Notes: a model not told the origin generated them from the letters alone. A stretch of DNA of 8,814 bases from Deltaproteobacteria bacterium (GCA_013153415.1 JAADEO010000084.1:1-8814); one strand, 5' to 3'. Counted from the first letter of the stretch, positions 1 to 6,881 are shown. Translations and numbers: made by a program.

Positions 1-279
1 CGCCAAGCCGCCAGGCACCCGACCCACGAGATAGCGAATCACCGCCACCAGGCGGCCGGCCATTTCGCCCTCGGTCATCAGGGAGCCAGCGAGGATGAAG
101 AAGGGAATCGCCAGGAGAATGAAATTATCAAGGGCATTGAAAAGCTGCTGGGGCAGGACCAGCAACGGAGTCCAGGTGAAGAAATGCAGGGTGACCCCGG
201 CGGTCGCCAGCAACACGGCGGCGATCGGCAAGCCCAGGAGCAGGAGCCCGACAAAAGTCAGGGCCATGACCCCGATCAT
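1..279 (-). CDS. dctM: TRAP transporter large permease DctM, N-terminal part (truncated by window edge)
   Basis: This is the first 93 codons of the large membrane subunit of a TRAP importer, the ion-driven part that carries the substrate across the inner membrane. Translating the minus strand from the ATG at 279 gives a start rich in Leu, Val and Ala (MIGVMALTFVGLLLLGLP), then the segment DNFILLAIPFFILAGSLM, a hallmark of DctM proteins, followed by a Gly-rich turn. Full-length family members have about 420-430 residues and 11-12 membrane segments, so most of the gene lies left of position 1. The ATG overlaps the dctQ stop codon (ATGA), which implies translational coupling, and GGAG at 287-290 lies 7 bases upstream as ribosome binding site. 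It is the third gene of the dctPQM operon. No defect is seen in the visible part. The family call is firm; the substrate is not readable here. Confidence 0.93.
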   Translation of the reverse strand, partial: MIGVMALTFVGLLLLGLPIAAVLLATAGVTLHFFTWTPLLVLPQQLFNALDNFILLAIPFFILAGSLMTEGEMAGRLVAVIRYLVGRVPGGLA

Positions 280-791
280 CGGCCGGCTCCGATCCCGGTC
301 TCCGTCGCCCGGGCTGCCGCCGCTTTTTCCCCGGACCCGCCGGCCGGTCGCCAGACCCGGCGCAACGAGCGCCAGGCCATCAGGCCGCAACCCAGCGGGA
401 TCACCAGGTAGGGGATAGTCATCGGCAGCTGCATGGCCGGCGAGTGCGAGGCGAAACGGTGAAGGCGGATGATCTGGTCGATCCCGAAATAGGCGACCAC
501 GGCATAGATCGCCGCCGCCAGGAGATTGATCAGGCGCTCCTGCCAGCCCCGGACCCCTTCCGGCAGGATCCGGTTCAAGGCATCCATCGAGAAATGACTG
601 CCCCTTTCAACCCCGAGAGCGGCCCCGAGAAAGGTAAGCAGCAGGCAGAGATAGCGGCCCAGCTCCTCTCCCCAGGAAAAACCGGAGTGGAAAAGATAGC
701 GCATCACCACCTGGATGAAGGCGAGCAGGGCCATGGCCAGCAGCAGCCAGCCCAGAAAAAGCCCCTCCCAGCGCGGTTTTTCGGGGTTCAT
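276..791 (-). CDS. dctQ: TRAP transporter small permease DctQ
   Basis: This 171-residue protein is the small membrane subunit of the TRAP importer and is needed with DctM for transport. It has four hydrophobic segments, at roughly residues 12-33, 46-62, 86-105 and 126-142, as is usual for DctQ. The family signature is clear: FSWGEELGRYLCLLLTFLGA (residues 38-57) followed by a VERGSHFSMD stretch. The C-terminal tail (about residues 145-171) is basic and Ala/Gly-rich. The start was chosen because the ATG at 791 forms TGATG with the dctP stop, and because the open frame further upstream lies inside dctP in another frame and has no DctQ-like sequence. There is no strong ribosome binding site, so translation probably depends on ribosomes finishing dctP. 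Its end overlaps dctM by 4 bases. Confidence 0.94.
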   Translation of the reverse strand: MNPEKPRWEGLFLGWLLLAMALLAFIQVVMRYLFHSGFSWGEELGRYLCLLLTFLGAALGVERGSHFSMDALNRILPEGVRGWQERLINLLAAAIYAVVAYFGIDQIIRLHRFASHSPAMQLPMTIPYLVIPLGCGLMAWRSLRRVWRPAGGSGEKAAAARATETGIGAGR

Positions 792-1822
792 CAATTGCCC
801 GTCTGCTGCTTTTTGACCTGATCGAGCACGGCATCGAAAATCGCGGGTCCGATCTTGGCCCGGTACTTTTTGTAGACCGGGTCCACGGCCTGACGGAACC
901 GCTGGCGCTCGGCCGGAGTCAGTTCGACATAGTCGAGCTTCTTCTCCCGCAGGTAGGCCGGAATGCTGAGACCGATCCGGGGCAGTTTCAGCTCTCCTTC
1001 CAGGTTGACCGCCCGGTTGACGATCATCGCTTCGTAGGCGGCGGTCTGGAAAAGCTCCTGGTCGGCGGGTTTGAGCCGGCCCCAGAAATCGCGGTTGGCC
1101 ACCAGCACCGTGGCGGTCAGGACATGCTGGCTGCGGGTGACGAAATGGTTGACCTCGGTGAACTTGACCAGGATCGAGGTAAAAAGCGGGTTGTCCTGGC
1201 CGTCGATGACTCCCTGTTCGAGGGCGTTGTAGACCTCGGGGAAGGGCATCGGCACCGGTTCGGCCCCCAGGGTTTTGAAGGTATCGATGAAGATCGGGCT
1301 CTCCATCGTCCTGATCTTCAGGCCCTTCAGATCTTCGGGCTTGCGGATCGGATGCTTGGAGTTGGTGAGATCGCGAAACTCGTTCTCCATGAAGGTCAGA
1401 GCGACAAATCCCTTGGGCGGAAAGCAGGCGAACAGCTTCTCCCGGATCGGACTGTCGAGCACGGCGTAAGCGGTGCGCCGGTCGGGAAAGAGGAAAGGCA
1501 GGTCGACGACCCCGATCTGGGGCACGAAGTTGGAAAGTACCGCAGTCGTGATCACCGCCATCGGCAGGGTTCCGGTCTGGACCTGTTCGGCCAGGGAACG
1601 CTCGCCGCCGAGCTGACCGGAGGGAAACACCTTGCAACGGAAACGGCCATCGCTATGCTCGGCCAGATACCTGGAGAAATGTTCGAGACCGATATGCTGG
1701 CCGTGAAAAGGCGGCGCCACGTGACCGATCTTGATCACCGGTCCGGCCAGTGCGGGCCCCGCTATCAGCAAAAGCGACAGGATAAGCAGTAAAAACCCCT
1801 TCCCGAAAACAAAGCTCTTCAT
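791..1822 (-). CDS. dctP: TRAP transporter periplasmic substrate-binding protein, DctP family
   Basis: This 343-residue protein captures an organic acid in the periplasm and hands it to the DctQM permease. Residues 1-26 are a signal peptide: a basic start (MKSFVFGKG), a Leu/Ile-rich core and a cleavage site after PALA. The mature part begins PVIKIGHVAPPFHGQH, typical of the fold. The DctP core is recognisable: ENEFRDLTNSKHPIRKPEDL (146-165), then LKGLKIRTMES, whose Arg171 matches the Arg that binds the substrate carboxylate in this family, and DGQDNP (208-212) with the conserved Asn211. The start at 1822 has a strong SD 5 bases upstream; an open frame continues to 2005 but has no signal-peptide logic there. 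The family mostly binds carboxylates such as C4-dicarboxylates, but the true ligand cannot be read from the sequence. It is the first gene of the operon. Confidence 0.95.
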   Translation of the reverse strand: MKSFVFGKGFLLLILSLLLIAGPALAGPVIKIGHVAPPFHGQHIGLEHFSRYLAEHSDGRFRCKVFPSGQLGGERSLAEQVQTGTLPMAVITTAVLSNFVPQIGVVDLPFLFPDRRTAYAVLDSPIREKLFACFPPKGFVALTFMENEFRDLTNSKHPIRKPEDLKGLKIRTMESPIFIDTFKTLGAEPVPMPFPEVYNALEQGVIDGQDNPLFTSILVKFTEVNHFVTRSQHVLTATVLVANRDFWGRLKPADQELFQTAAYEAMIVNRAVNLEGELKLPRIGLSIPAYLREKKLDYVELTPAERQRFRQAVDPVYKKYRAKIGPAIFDAVLDQVKKQQTGN

Positions 1823-1826
1823 GATA

Positions 1827-1836
1827 AACCTCCTCC
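1827..1836 (-). promoter_or_regulatory. Strong Shine-Dalgarno site of dctP
   Basis: The minus strand reads GGAGGAGGTT, ending 4 bases before the ATG at 1822. This is close to full complementarity with the end of 16S rRNA. It fixes the dctP start and suggests high translation, which suits a binding protein needed in excess over its permease. Confidence 0.85.
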
Positions 1837-1858
1837 AGGGAACTTCCGGATACGCCGG

Positions 1859-1864
1859 ATTATA
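1859..1864 (-). promoter_or_regulatory. Candidate -10 box of the dctPQM promoter (proximal)
   Basis: The minus strand carries a perfect TATAAT at 1864-1859 at the end of a T/A-rich tract (1859-1879) in otherwise GC-rich DNA. Transcription would start near 1852, giving a leader of about 30 bases with the strong SD. No good -35 box lies 16-18 bases upstream (CGGAGT at 17), so this promoter would need an activator or is weak. Read from sequence only. Confidence 0.45.
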
Positions 1865-1889
1865 AAAAATTAAAAAAACAGACTCCGGT

Positions 1890-1918
1890 TCCGTAGCAAA
1901 CCGTTCCCGGTTTGTCAA
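1890..1918 (-). promoter_or_regulatory. Alternative distal promoter of dctPQM
   Basis: On the minus strand a perfect TTGACA (1918-1913) is followed after 17 bases by TACGGA (1895-1890), preceded by TG one base upstream as in an extended -10. The -10 itself matches only the first two consensus bases, so support is moderate. The spacer is almost entirely the inverted repeat listed separately, so a bound regulator would block polymerase here. Confidence 0.35.
1897..1914. promoter_or_regulatory. Inverted repeat CAAACCG-N4-CGGTTTG, candidate operator for dctPQM
   Basis: Two perfect 7-base arms, CAAACCG (1897-1903) and CGGTTTG (1908-1914), are separated by TTCC. The site overlaps the distal -35/spacer of dctP and would lie around -45 to -62 relative to the proximal TATAAT. 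It could therefore repress the first promoter or activate the second. A related 8-base block, AAACCGGG at 1945-1952, is the inverse of CCCGGTTT at 1906-1913 and could be an extra half-site. The sequence differs from the repeat at the tetR promoter, so a different regulator is likely. Which protein binds is unknown. Confidence 0.45.
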
Positions 1919-1981
1919 CGCCACCTGATCAGCGCAACGAAATGAAACCGGGTTGAACCAACGGATTTCCGGATTTTCTGC

Positions 1982-2010
1982 TTGACAAAAATGAATACCG
2001 GTCATAGAAA
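1982..2010 (+). promoter_or_regulatory. Promoter of the tetR-efflux operon
   Basis: A perfect -35 box TTGACA (1982-1987), a 17-base spacer and TAGAAA (2005-2010; 4 of 6 consensus) form a sigma-70 type promoter facing the repressor gene. Transcription would begin near 2017, inside the adjacent inverted repeat, leaving a leader of about 50 bases before the repressor ATG. Confidence 0.55.
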
Positions 2011-2026
2011 GTGAATATTAATTCAC
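2011..2026. promoter_or_regulatory. Inverted repeat GTGAAT-N4-ATTCAC, candidate TetR operator
   Basis: Perfect 6-base arms GTGAAT and ATTCAC flank ATTA. The repeat starts directly after the predicted -10 box and covers the predicted start of transcription, the usual place for a repressor site. TetR-family dimers bind palindromes of this size next to their own genes, so autoregulation of the whole pump operon is the natural reading. A weaker repeat, ATGA-N7-TCAT, lies in the promoter spacer at 1991-2005 and might be a second, imperfect site. Binding is inferred. Confidence 0.55.
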
Positions 2027-2065
2027 ATTAAAGAACACCAGTTCATTCCAAGACATTCCGCCGCC

Positions 2066-2749
2066 ATGCAGAAAAACAAGGCCTGCGGTCACGAGGAGAA
2101 AAGGGATCGCCGCCGACAGGAGAACCGCCGCCGCCAGCAGCAGGAGATCCTCGACGCGGCCCTCAAGCTCTTCGCCGAACGCGGCTATCATCACGTCTCG
2201 ATCAACGATATCGCCCGGGAAGCGGCTTACGCCGTGGGAACCATCTACAAGTTTTTTCCCGGCAAAGAGGAGCTCTACCGGGCCATAATCCACGACCTCG
2301 GAGAAAAATTCACCCGGGCCGCCACGGTCGGGCTCGAAGGCGAGGGTGACGCGAAAACCATCATCGCCGATTATCTCGCCGCCACCAGCCGGGTTTTCCA
2401 GGAGAACAGCACTGCCATCCGCCTCTATTTTGCCGAAACCCAAGGGGCCAGTTTCAATTTCCGGGCCGGCCTCGACCGGGAAACCAGAGCCATGCATGAA
2501 GAGATCCAAACCGCCCTGGCCCGGGTTTTCGCCCGCGGCATTGAAAACGGGGAATTCATCCCCCTGGATCCCGGAGACCTGGCCCGGGCCCTGGACAGCA
2601 TGGCCTTGAGCTTTCATTTCGCCTGGCTCGATGATCCCGTCGCCCACCCGATCAGTGAAGGGCTGGAGACCCTCAAAAGGATCTTTTTTTTCGGGATCAG
2701 TCGCGCAACCGGCAAACCACAATCACATCCGGAGCAGGACCTTGTCTAG
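2066..2749 (+). CDS. TetR/AcrR-family transcriptional repressor
   Basis: This 227-residue DNA-binding protein probably represses the efflux operon it heads. Residues 1-26 are strongly basic (many Arg and Gln). The TetR helix-turn-helix domain follows at about 27-73: ILDAALKLFAERGYHHVSIN, DIAREA, then VGTIYKFFPGKEELYRAI, matching the family closely, including the G-x-IY-x-F turn. The rest (about 80-227) is helical and would form the dimer and inducer pocket; it is too variable to name the ligand. The ATG at 2066 is the only good start before the domain; no clear ribosome binding site precedes it, so expression is probably low. The coding region ends 8 bases into the next gene. The position at the head of tolC-emrA-emrB genes argues for a local regulator; control of the divergent dctPQM genes is possible but unsupported. 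Confidence 0.92.
   Translation: MQKNKACGHEEKRDRRRQENRRRQQQEILDAALKLFAERGYHHVSINDIAREAAYAVGTIYKFFPGKEELYRAIIHDLGEKFTRAATVGLEGEGDAKTIIADYLAATSRVFQENSTAIRLYFAETQGASFNFRAGLDRETRAMHEEIQTALARVFARGIENGEFIPLDPGDLARALDSMALSFHFAWLDDPVAHPISEGLETLKRIFFFGISRATGKPQSHPEQDLV
2731..2744 (+). promoter_or_regulatory. Ribosome binding site and TTG start of the TolC-like gene
   Basis: GGAG at 2731-2734, within GGAGCAGG, lies 7 bases before an in-frame TTG at 2742. The next ATG (2775) has no such site, and the ATG at 2631 lies deep in the repressor gene and would add 37 residues of repressor-overlapping sequence. This decides for the TTG start, which overlaps the repressor stop (TAG, 2747-2749) by 8 bases. Confidence 0.75.
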
Positions 2750-4067
2750 ACTACCCCTATTCCCACTGAAACCCATGTTTTGGGGCCTGCTGCTACTGCT
2801 GTGGCTGCTCCCTGGAGCGGCGACCGGCGCGCAACTGAGCCTCGATGAGGCCATCCAGGCCACGTTGCGAAACCACCCCCTGCAACAGGCCGCCCTGGAG
2901 AAGCAGCTGGCCGCCGAGGCCGCGGCCAGCGCCGCAAGCGCCAATCTGCTGCCCAAGTTCAACGCTTCCTATTCCTATTTCCACCTGCGCGACAAACCTT
3001 ACGGAATCTTCGGGCCGGCCGGAAAAATCGGATTGGGCGACGACGACATCTTCACCTGGAGAATCAGTGCCGTCCAGCCCCTGTTCACCGGTTTCGCCCT
3101 GACCACCCGCAAGAAGATGGCCCGCCTCGAGTTACGAGGCCGGAAACTGGCCCGGGAACAGTTGCAGCTGGACCTGGTGAAGAATGCCAAGCTGGCCTAC
3201 TACCAGATCTATCTCGCCGAGAAGCATCTGCAGGTCGCCGCAAAAACAGTCACCAATCTCAAGGCCCATGAGGAGGACGCCGCCGCCCTCTACAAGGAGG
3301 GTATCGTCGCCTACAACGACCTGCTTCAGGCCCGGGTCGCCCTGGCCGAAGCCCGTCGACAGCAGGAGATGGCCGATCGCAATCTCGACCTCGCCCGCTC
3401 CCGACTCAACCTGCTCATGAACCGGGATATCACGACCCCGTTCACGGTTAAAAGCATCGCGGTGGAACTGGACGAAGATTTCGGCGATCTCGGGAAGCTG
3501 TTCGCGGAGGCCCTGGAAACCCGGCCGGAGATCAAGCATCTCGAAGTCGCCTTGAAACAGGCGAAAATGGCGGTCACCCTGGCCCGGAGTTCCTACTACC
3601 CCACCATCTCGCTGGTCGGCAGTTATGAACAGACGGGCCACGACTTCGATGCCCAGCAGAACGATTACCGTAACAAGGATACGGCCGCAATCGGGATCCA
3701 GGCCGACTGGACCTTTTTCGAATGGGGTAAAACCCGGGCCCTGGAAAAGGAACAGAGCCACGCCCACAAGGCCCTGGAACACAAACTCGAGGAGGCCAAA
3801 AACCAGGTCCGCCTCGAAGTCAAGACTGCGGTCCGGGATCTCGAAATGGCGGTCACCAACACCAGGACCGCGGAGACCGCGGTTACCCAGGCCGAGGAGA
3901 ACCTGCGCATGACCACCCAGCAGTACCGCCAGCAGATGGCGACCTCGACCACCCTGCTGGACGCCGTCACCTTCCTCGACCGAACCCGTAACGGCTATTA
4001 CGATTCCCTCTACGGCTACCTCATGGCCCGGGCCGAGTTGGAACGGGCTTTAGGCCATCAAAACTGA
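2742..4067 (+). CDS. TolC-family outer membrane efflux channel
   Basis: This 441-residue protein would form the trimeric outer-membrane barrel and periplasmic tunnel through which the pump ejects its substrate. Residues 1-30 look like a signal peptide: MSRLPLFPLK, then a Trp/Leu-rich core and cleavage after GAATGA. The mature protein opens QLSLDEAIQATLRNHP, the standard start of an outer membrane efflux repeat. Long Ala/Leu/Glu/Arg-rich helices follow, with internal duplication: the first repeat ends near NDLLQARVALAEARRQQ, and the second carries ARSSYYPTISLVGSYEQTG at about 281-299, typical of the strand after the tunnel helix. There is no lipobox cysteine, so it is TolC-like rather than an OprM-type lipoprotein. 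Length fits the family (about 420-490). The gene overlaps the repressor and is followed after 15 bases by the fusion-protein gene. Confidence 0.93.
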   Translation: MSRLPLFPLKPMFWGLLLLLWLLPGAATGAQLSLDEAIQATLRNHPLQQAALEKQLAAEAAASAASANLLPKFNASYSYFHLRDKPYGIFGPAGKIGLGDDDIFTWRISAVQPLFTGFALTTRKKMARLELRGRKLAREQLQLDLVKNAKLAYYQIYLAEKHLQVAAKTVTNLKAHEEDAAALYKEGIVAYNDLLQARVALAEARRQQEMADRNLDLARSRLNLLMNRDITTPFTVKSIAVELDEDFGDLGKLFAEALETRPEIKHLEVALKQAKMAVTLARSSYYPTISLVGSYEQTGHDFDAQQNDYRNKDTAAIGIQADWTFFEWGKTRALEKEQSHAHKALEHKLEEAKNQVRLEVKTAVRDLEMAVTNTRTAETAVTQAEENLRMTTQQYRQQMATSTTLLDAVTFLDRTRNGYYDSLYGYLMARAELERALGHQN

Positions 4068-4071
4068 TAGT

Positions 4072-4085
4072 GGAGAAAACCAGTG
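4072..4085 (+). promoter_or_regulatory. Ribosome binding site and GTG start of the EmrA-like gene
   Basis: GGAG at 4072-4075 is 7 bases upstream of GTG at 4083. No ATG lies near the N-terminus ahead of the membrane helix, so the GTG start is well supported. Confidence 0.7.
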
Positions 4086-5270
4086 AGCAGAACCGAACCG
4101 GAAACCAGCACGGCAGGCGGAACTCCCGACAACTCCAACCACAAGGGTAAGCGGATCGCCCTGCTGATCCTGCTGGCCGCGCTGATCCTGGTCATTGTTT
4201 ACGGCGGCCTGATGATCAAACACCGCATCGATTACGCGGTGACCGACGCGGTTTTCGTCGATACCGACCGCATCGTCAATTCAGGCTTCAAGAAAGTCGG
4301 CGGCCGCCTGGTGGTGATGAACAAGGTCGAGGGGGACGAAATCAGGCAGGGCGAGCTCCTGGCAGCTATCGACAGCCGGGATTACGAACTCAAGGAGGCC
4401 GGCATCAAGGAGAAGATCAAGGCTCTGAGCCACCGGCGCGAACAGCTCGAGCTCTCCCGCCGCAAAGCCGCTGAACAAGTTGAGCTGAAAATCGGCATGG
4501 CCCGGGACCAGGTGGCCGGCACCCGCAAGAGCATTGCGGCCCTGCGGGATCAGATCGCGGCCCTCAAGGCGAACATCGGCCAATTGGAAAGGGATCTCGA
4601 ACGCTATCGCAACCTCTACAGCGAAGGGGTACTGCCCCGCCGCAAGTTCGAGGTCCTGGAAACCCGGCTCGAGGCCCGGAAGAAAGAGCTCCAGGCCAAC
4701 GGCAAGAAACTCTCCGGTCTGCGCTCCCGGCTCGCCGCCAACGAAAAAGAGGTTCTGCTCGCGGTTTCCGAAAAGATCGGCATCCGGGAAATCGACAAGA
4801 CCATCGCCGCGGTCAGGGCCGAATTGAAGGCCCTGCAGAGCCGTCTCGGGGAGGCCGAACTGGAGCTCTCCTATTGCCGGCTGACCAGTCCGATAAACGG
4901 CCGGATCGCCAAAAAATACCACAGTATCGGCGACGTCGTCGGCAGCGGCTCGCCCATCTACGCCCTGGTCGACCCGCATGACATCCACATCCTGGTCCTG
5001 CTCGGCGAAAAGAAGCTCGCAGGGGTCGAGCCCGGATGCAGCGCCACCATAACCATCGACGCCTATCCCGACCTGGAATACGAGGGCGAAGTCGACAGCA
5101 TCATGCCGACCAGCGCTGCCAAGTTCGCCCTGGTCCCCCGCGACATCTCGGCCGGCGAATTCACCAAAGTGGTACAACGGATTCCGGTGAAAGTGAAGAT
5201 CACCAAAGGCGACCTCACCCGCCTGCGACCCGGCATGGGGGGTGAAATCGAAATTGAAAGGCGGCGCTGA
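4083..5270 (+). CDS. emrA: EmrA/HlyD-family membrane fusion protein of a tripartite pump
   Basis: This 395-residue periplasmic adaptor links the inner-membrane transporter to the TolC-like channel. A polar N-terminus (1-23) is followed by one membrane anchor (about 24-45, ALLILLAALILVIVY), then the first half of a lipoyl-type domain (about 52-98, with the VVMNKVEGDEIRQGELLAAI segment). A long coiled-coil hairpin rich in Lys, Glu, Arg and Leu covers about 100-265. The second lipoyl half, LTSPINGRIAKKYHSIGDVV, is at 267-286. A beta-barrel domain ends with the EmrA hallmark FTKVVQRIPVKVKI (360-373). Length matches E. coli EmrA (390). Its stop overlaps the emrB start as TGATG, so the two are translated together. 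This EmrA type pairs with DHA2 transporters, as found next door. The exported compound is unknown; hydrophobic uncouplers, antibiotics or fatty acids are typical for relatives. Confidence 0.93.
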   Translation: MSRTEPETSTAGGTPDNSNHKGKRIALLILLAALILVIVYGGLMIKHRIDYAVTDAVFVDTDRIVNSGFKKVGGRLVVMNKVEGDEIRQGELLAAIDSRDYELKEAGIKEKIKALSHRREQLELSRRKAAEQVELKIGMARDQVAGTRKSIAALRDQIAALKANIGQLERDLERYRNLYSEGVLPRRKFEVLETRLEARKKELQANGKKLSGLRSRLAANEKEVLLAVSEKIGIREIDKTIAAVRAELKALQSRLGEAELELSYCRLTSPINGRIAKKYHSIGDVVGSGSPIYALVDPHDIHILVLLGEKKLAGVEPGCSATITIDAYPDLEYEGEVDSIMPTSAAKFALVPRDISAGEFTKVVQRIPVKVKITKGDLTRLRPGMGGEIEIERRR

Positions 5271-6856
5271 TGCAGGATGAGACGGCGATTCCCATCCACG
5301 AGCAGATCGGTTCGCTGGAGAGGGTCTTTCTGACCATCATCATCATCACCGGGGTCTTCATGGCCATCCTCGACACTACCATCGTCGAGGTCATCCTGCC
5401 CAAGGTCATGGGCCCACTGGCCACCGATATCTACGGAGCCCAGTGGATCATCACCGCCTACATGATCGCCGCCGCCACCGGCCTGCTGCTGGTCGAAAAA
5501 CTGGCCTTGAGTTTCGGCCTCAAACGGGTCTTCATCGTCGGCCTGATACTCTTCACCACGACCAGTTTTCTCTGCGGTCACGCCGCCAACCTCGGGGAGA
5601 TGATCGCTTTCCGCGCCTTCCAGGGAATCGGCGAAGCCCTGCTCGTGGCCTCGGCCGAAACCATGCTTTTCCTCATCTACCCGCCGGACAAGAAAGGCAT
5701 GGCGATGGGCATCTACGCCCTGGCGGTCAGCTTCGCCCCGGCCCTGGGCCCGACCCTGGGCGGCTACATCACCGATCACCTCTCGTGGCGCTACGTCTTC
5801 TTCATCAACGTCCCGTTCGGCTTTCTCAACCTCCTGGCGGCTTTCTTCTTCATCCCCCGGCTGGCCGGCGCCCGCCACAAGTTCAAATTCAACTTCGCCA
5901 GTTTCTTCCTGATCTCGATAGCCACCGTGGCCCTGCTGACGATGCTCTCCAAGGGCCAGGAGAACAGCTGGTTTCAATCCAACCTGATCATCTGGCTGGG
6001 CCTGATCACGGTGGCCGGTTTCCTCGCCTACGCCATCTGCGAACTGCTTTCGAAAGAGCCGCTGATCGATTTTTCGATCTTCAAGATCCGGGAGTTCCGC
6101 AGCGCCGTCGGCATCTACTTCTTCGTTCTCGGACTCTCGATGTACCAGGTCTTCTACCTGCTGCCGCTCTACTACGAGAAGCTGCGCTTCATGAGCACCT
6201 TCCAGACCGGACTCCACCTGATGCCGATGGCCCTGTCGATCGCCGTCTTTTCCATCGCGGCCGGGATCCTGAGCGATCGCTTCGGTCCGGAAAAGGTGCT
6301 GGTCGTAACATCGGTGGTCTACCTGAGCGGGGTCTATTTCGTGCTGCCACGGCTCAATTACTATACTCCCAAGGCCCACACCATTCTCATGACCCTGCCT
6401 TTCGGGGCCGGGATCGGCATGTTCTTCGCCCCGGTCACGACCCTGGCCCTGGAGAAGCTGGGGGAGATGACCAATCTCGGGGTCTGCCTGATGCACTACA
6501 CCCGTTTCGTCGGAGGCTCGTTCGGTACCGCCCTGGCAACCAATACCCTGCAAAGAAATTTCGCTTTCCACTACGACGAAACCACCGTCATGCAGGCCGG
6601 CTGTCTCCACTATATCACACCGATCCTGGAACGCTGGCAGCACCTGCTGACAGCCCTCTACCCTCCCGACCTGGCCGCCAAAAAAGCCCTCATCCTGCTC
6701 GGTTACGCCACCAGTATCCAGGCCTTCAGCCACGCTTTCCAGGACACCCTCCGGGAAGCGACGATCTACGCCCTGATCGGATGCGGCTTCCTGCTCTTCT
6801 ATTTTCTCGGTCGCCCGCGCTCTCGCTCTGAAACAGCCCCCAAAAAGAGCAGTTGA
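5270..6856 (+). CDS. emrB: EmrB-like MFS transporter, DHA2 family (14 TM)
   Basis: This 528-residue inner-membrane protein is a drug/H+ antiporter, the energised part of the pump. About 14 hydrophobic segments are visible. Family motifs: LDTTIVEVILP (34-44; usually LDTTIVNVALP) in TM1, RAFQGIGEALL (115-125, motif B with Arg115) in TM4, and APALGPTLGGY (156-166, motif C, diagnostic for antiporters) in TM5, followed by LSWRYVFFINVPFG (171-184). The loop after TM2 reads EKLALSFGLKRVF, so the Asp of the general MFS motif A is replaced by Leu; EmrB proteins are also relaxed here. A short charged tail ends the protein. The ATG at 5270 overlaps the emrA stop. The last codons contain the TTGACA of the next gene's promoter. 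It is the last gene of the pump operon; the substrate cannot be inferred. Confidence 0.93.
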   Translation: MQDETAIPIHEQIGSLERVFLTIIIITGVFMAILDTTIVEVILPKVMGPLATDIYGAQWIITAYMIAAATGLLLVEKLALSFGLKRVFIVGLILFTTTSFLCGHAANLGEMIAFRAFQGIGEALLVASAETMLFLIYPPDKKGMAMGIYALAVSFAPALGPTLGGYITDHLSWRYVFFINVPFGFLNLLAAFFFIPRLAGARHKFKFNFASFFLISIATVALLTMLSKGQENSWFQSNLIIWLGLITVAGFLAYAICELLSKEPLIDFSIFKIREFRSAVGIYFFVLGLSMYQVFYLLPLYYEKLRFMSTFQTGLHLMPMALSIAVFSIAAGILSDRFGPEKVLVVTSVVYLSGVYFVLPRLNYYTPKAHTILMTLPFGAGIGMFFAPVTTLALEKLGEMTNLGVCLMHYTRFVGGSFGTALATNTLQRNFAFHYDETTVMQAGCLHYITPILERWQHLLTALYPPDLAAKKALILLGYATSIQAFSHAFQDTLREATIYALIGCGFLLFYFLGRPRSRSETAPKKSS

Positions 6857-6881
6857 CATTTCCCGAAGTTGCCGCTACTTT
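6853..6881 (+). promoter_or_regulatory. Promoter of the acyltransferase gene, overlapping the emrB stop
   Basis: TTGACA (6853-6858), a 17-base spacer and TACTTT (6876-6881; T, A and final T conserved) form a good sigma-70 type promoter. Its -35 box shares bases with the emrB stop codon TGA. Transcription would start near 6888 and give a leader of about 115 bases. This makes the acyltransferase at least partly independent of the TetR-controlled operon. Confidence 0.55.

Noticed and set aside
276..1637. A 453-codon frame that would fuse extra sequence in front of DctQ
   Set aside because: The part above 791 is an out-of-frame reading of dctP, rich in Arg, Pro and Gln; only 276-791 matches DctQ, with its start coupled to the dctP stop.
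1890..1914. Possible sigma-54 promoter for dctPQM, as in classical dct genes
   Set aside because: GG and GC pairs are present on the minus strand but not with the required 10-base spacing.
2018..2722. Open frame antisense to the tetR gene
   Set aside because: No recognisable domain or ribosome binding site; the sense frame has a textbook TetR helix-turn-helix.
4281..5177. Antisense frame over emrA
   Set aside because: Shadow of the coding strand; composition is typical of reverse reading of GC-rich coiled-coil codons.
5335..5349. Four tandem ATC triplets near the start of emrB
   Set aside because: They encode four Ile in the first membrane helix; a simple codon run, not a regulatory repeat.
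5443..6831. Long plus-strand frame inside emrB in another phase
   Set aside because: Arg/His/Pro-rich shadow translation with no membrane segments or motifs.
5063..6859. A 598-codon open frame antisense to emrB
   Set aside because: Its translation is a low-complexity mix rich in Gly, Asp, Glu, Gln and Arg with no domain, the mirror image of GC-rich codon use; the sense strand encodes a clear EmrB transporter.
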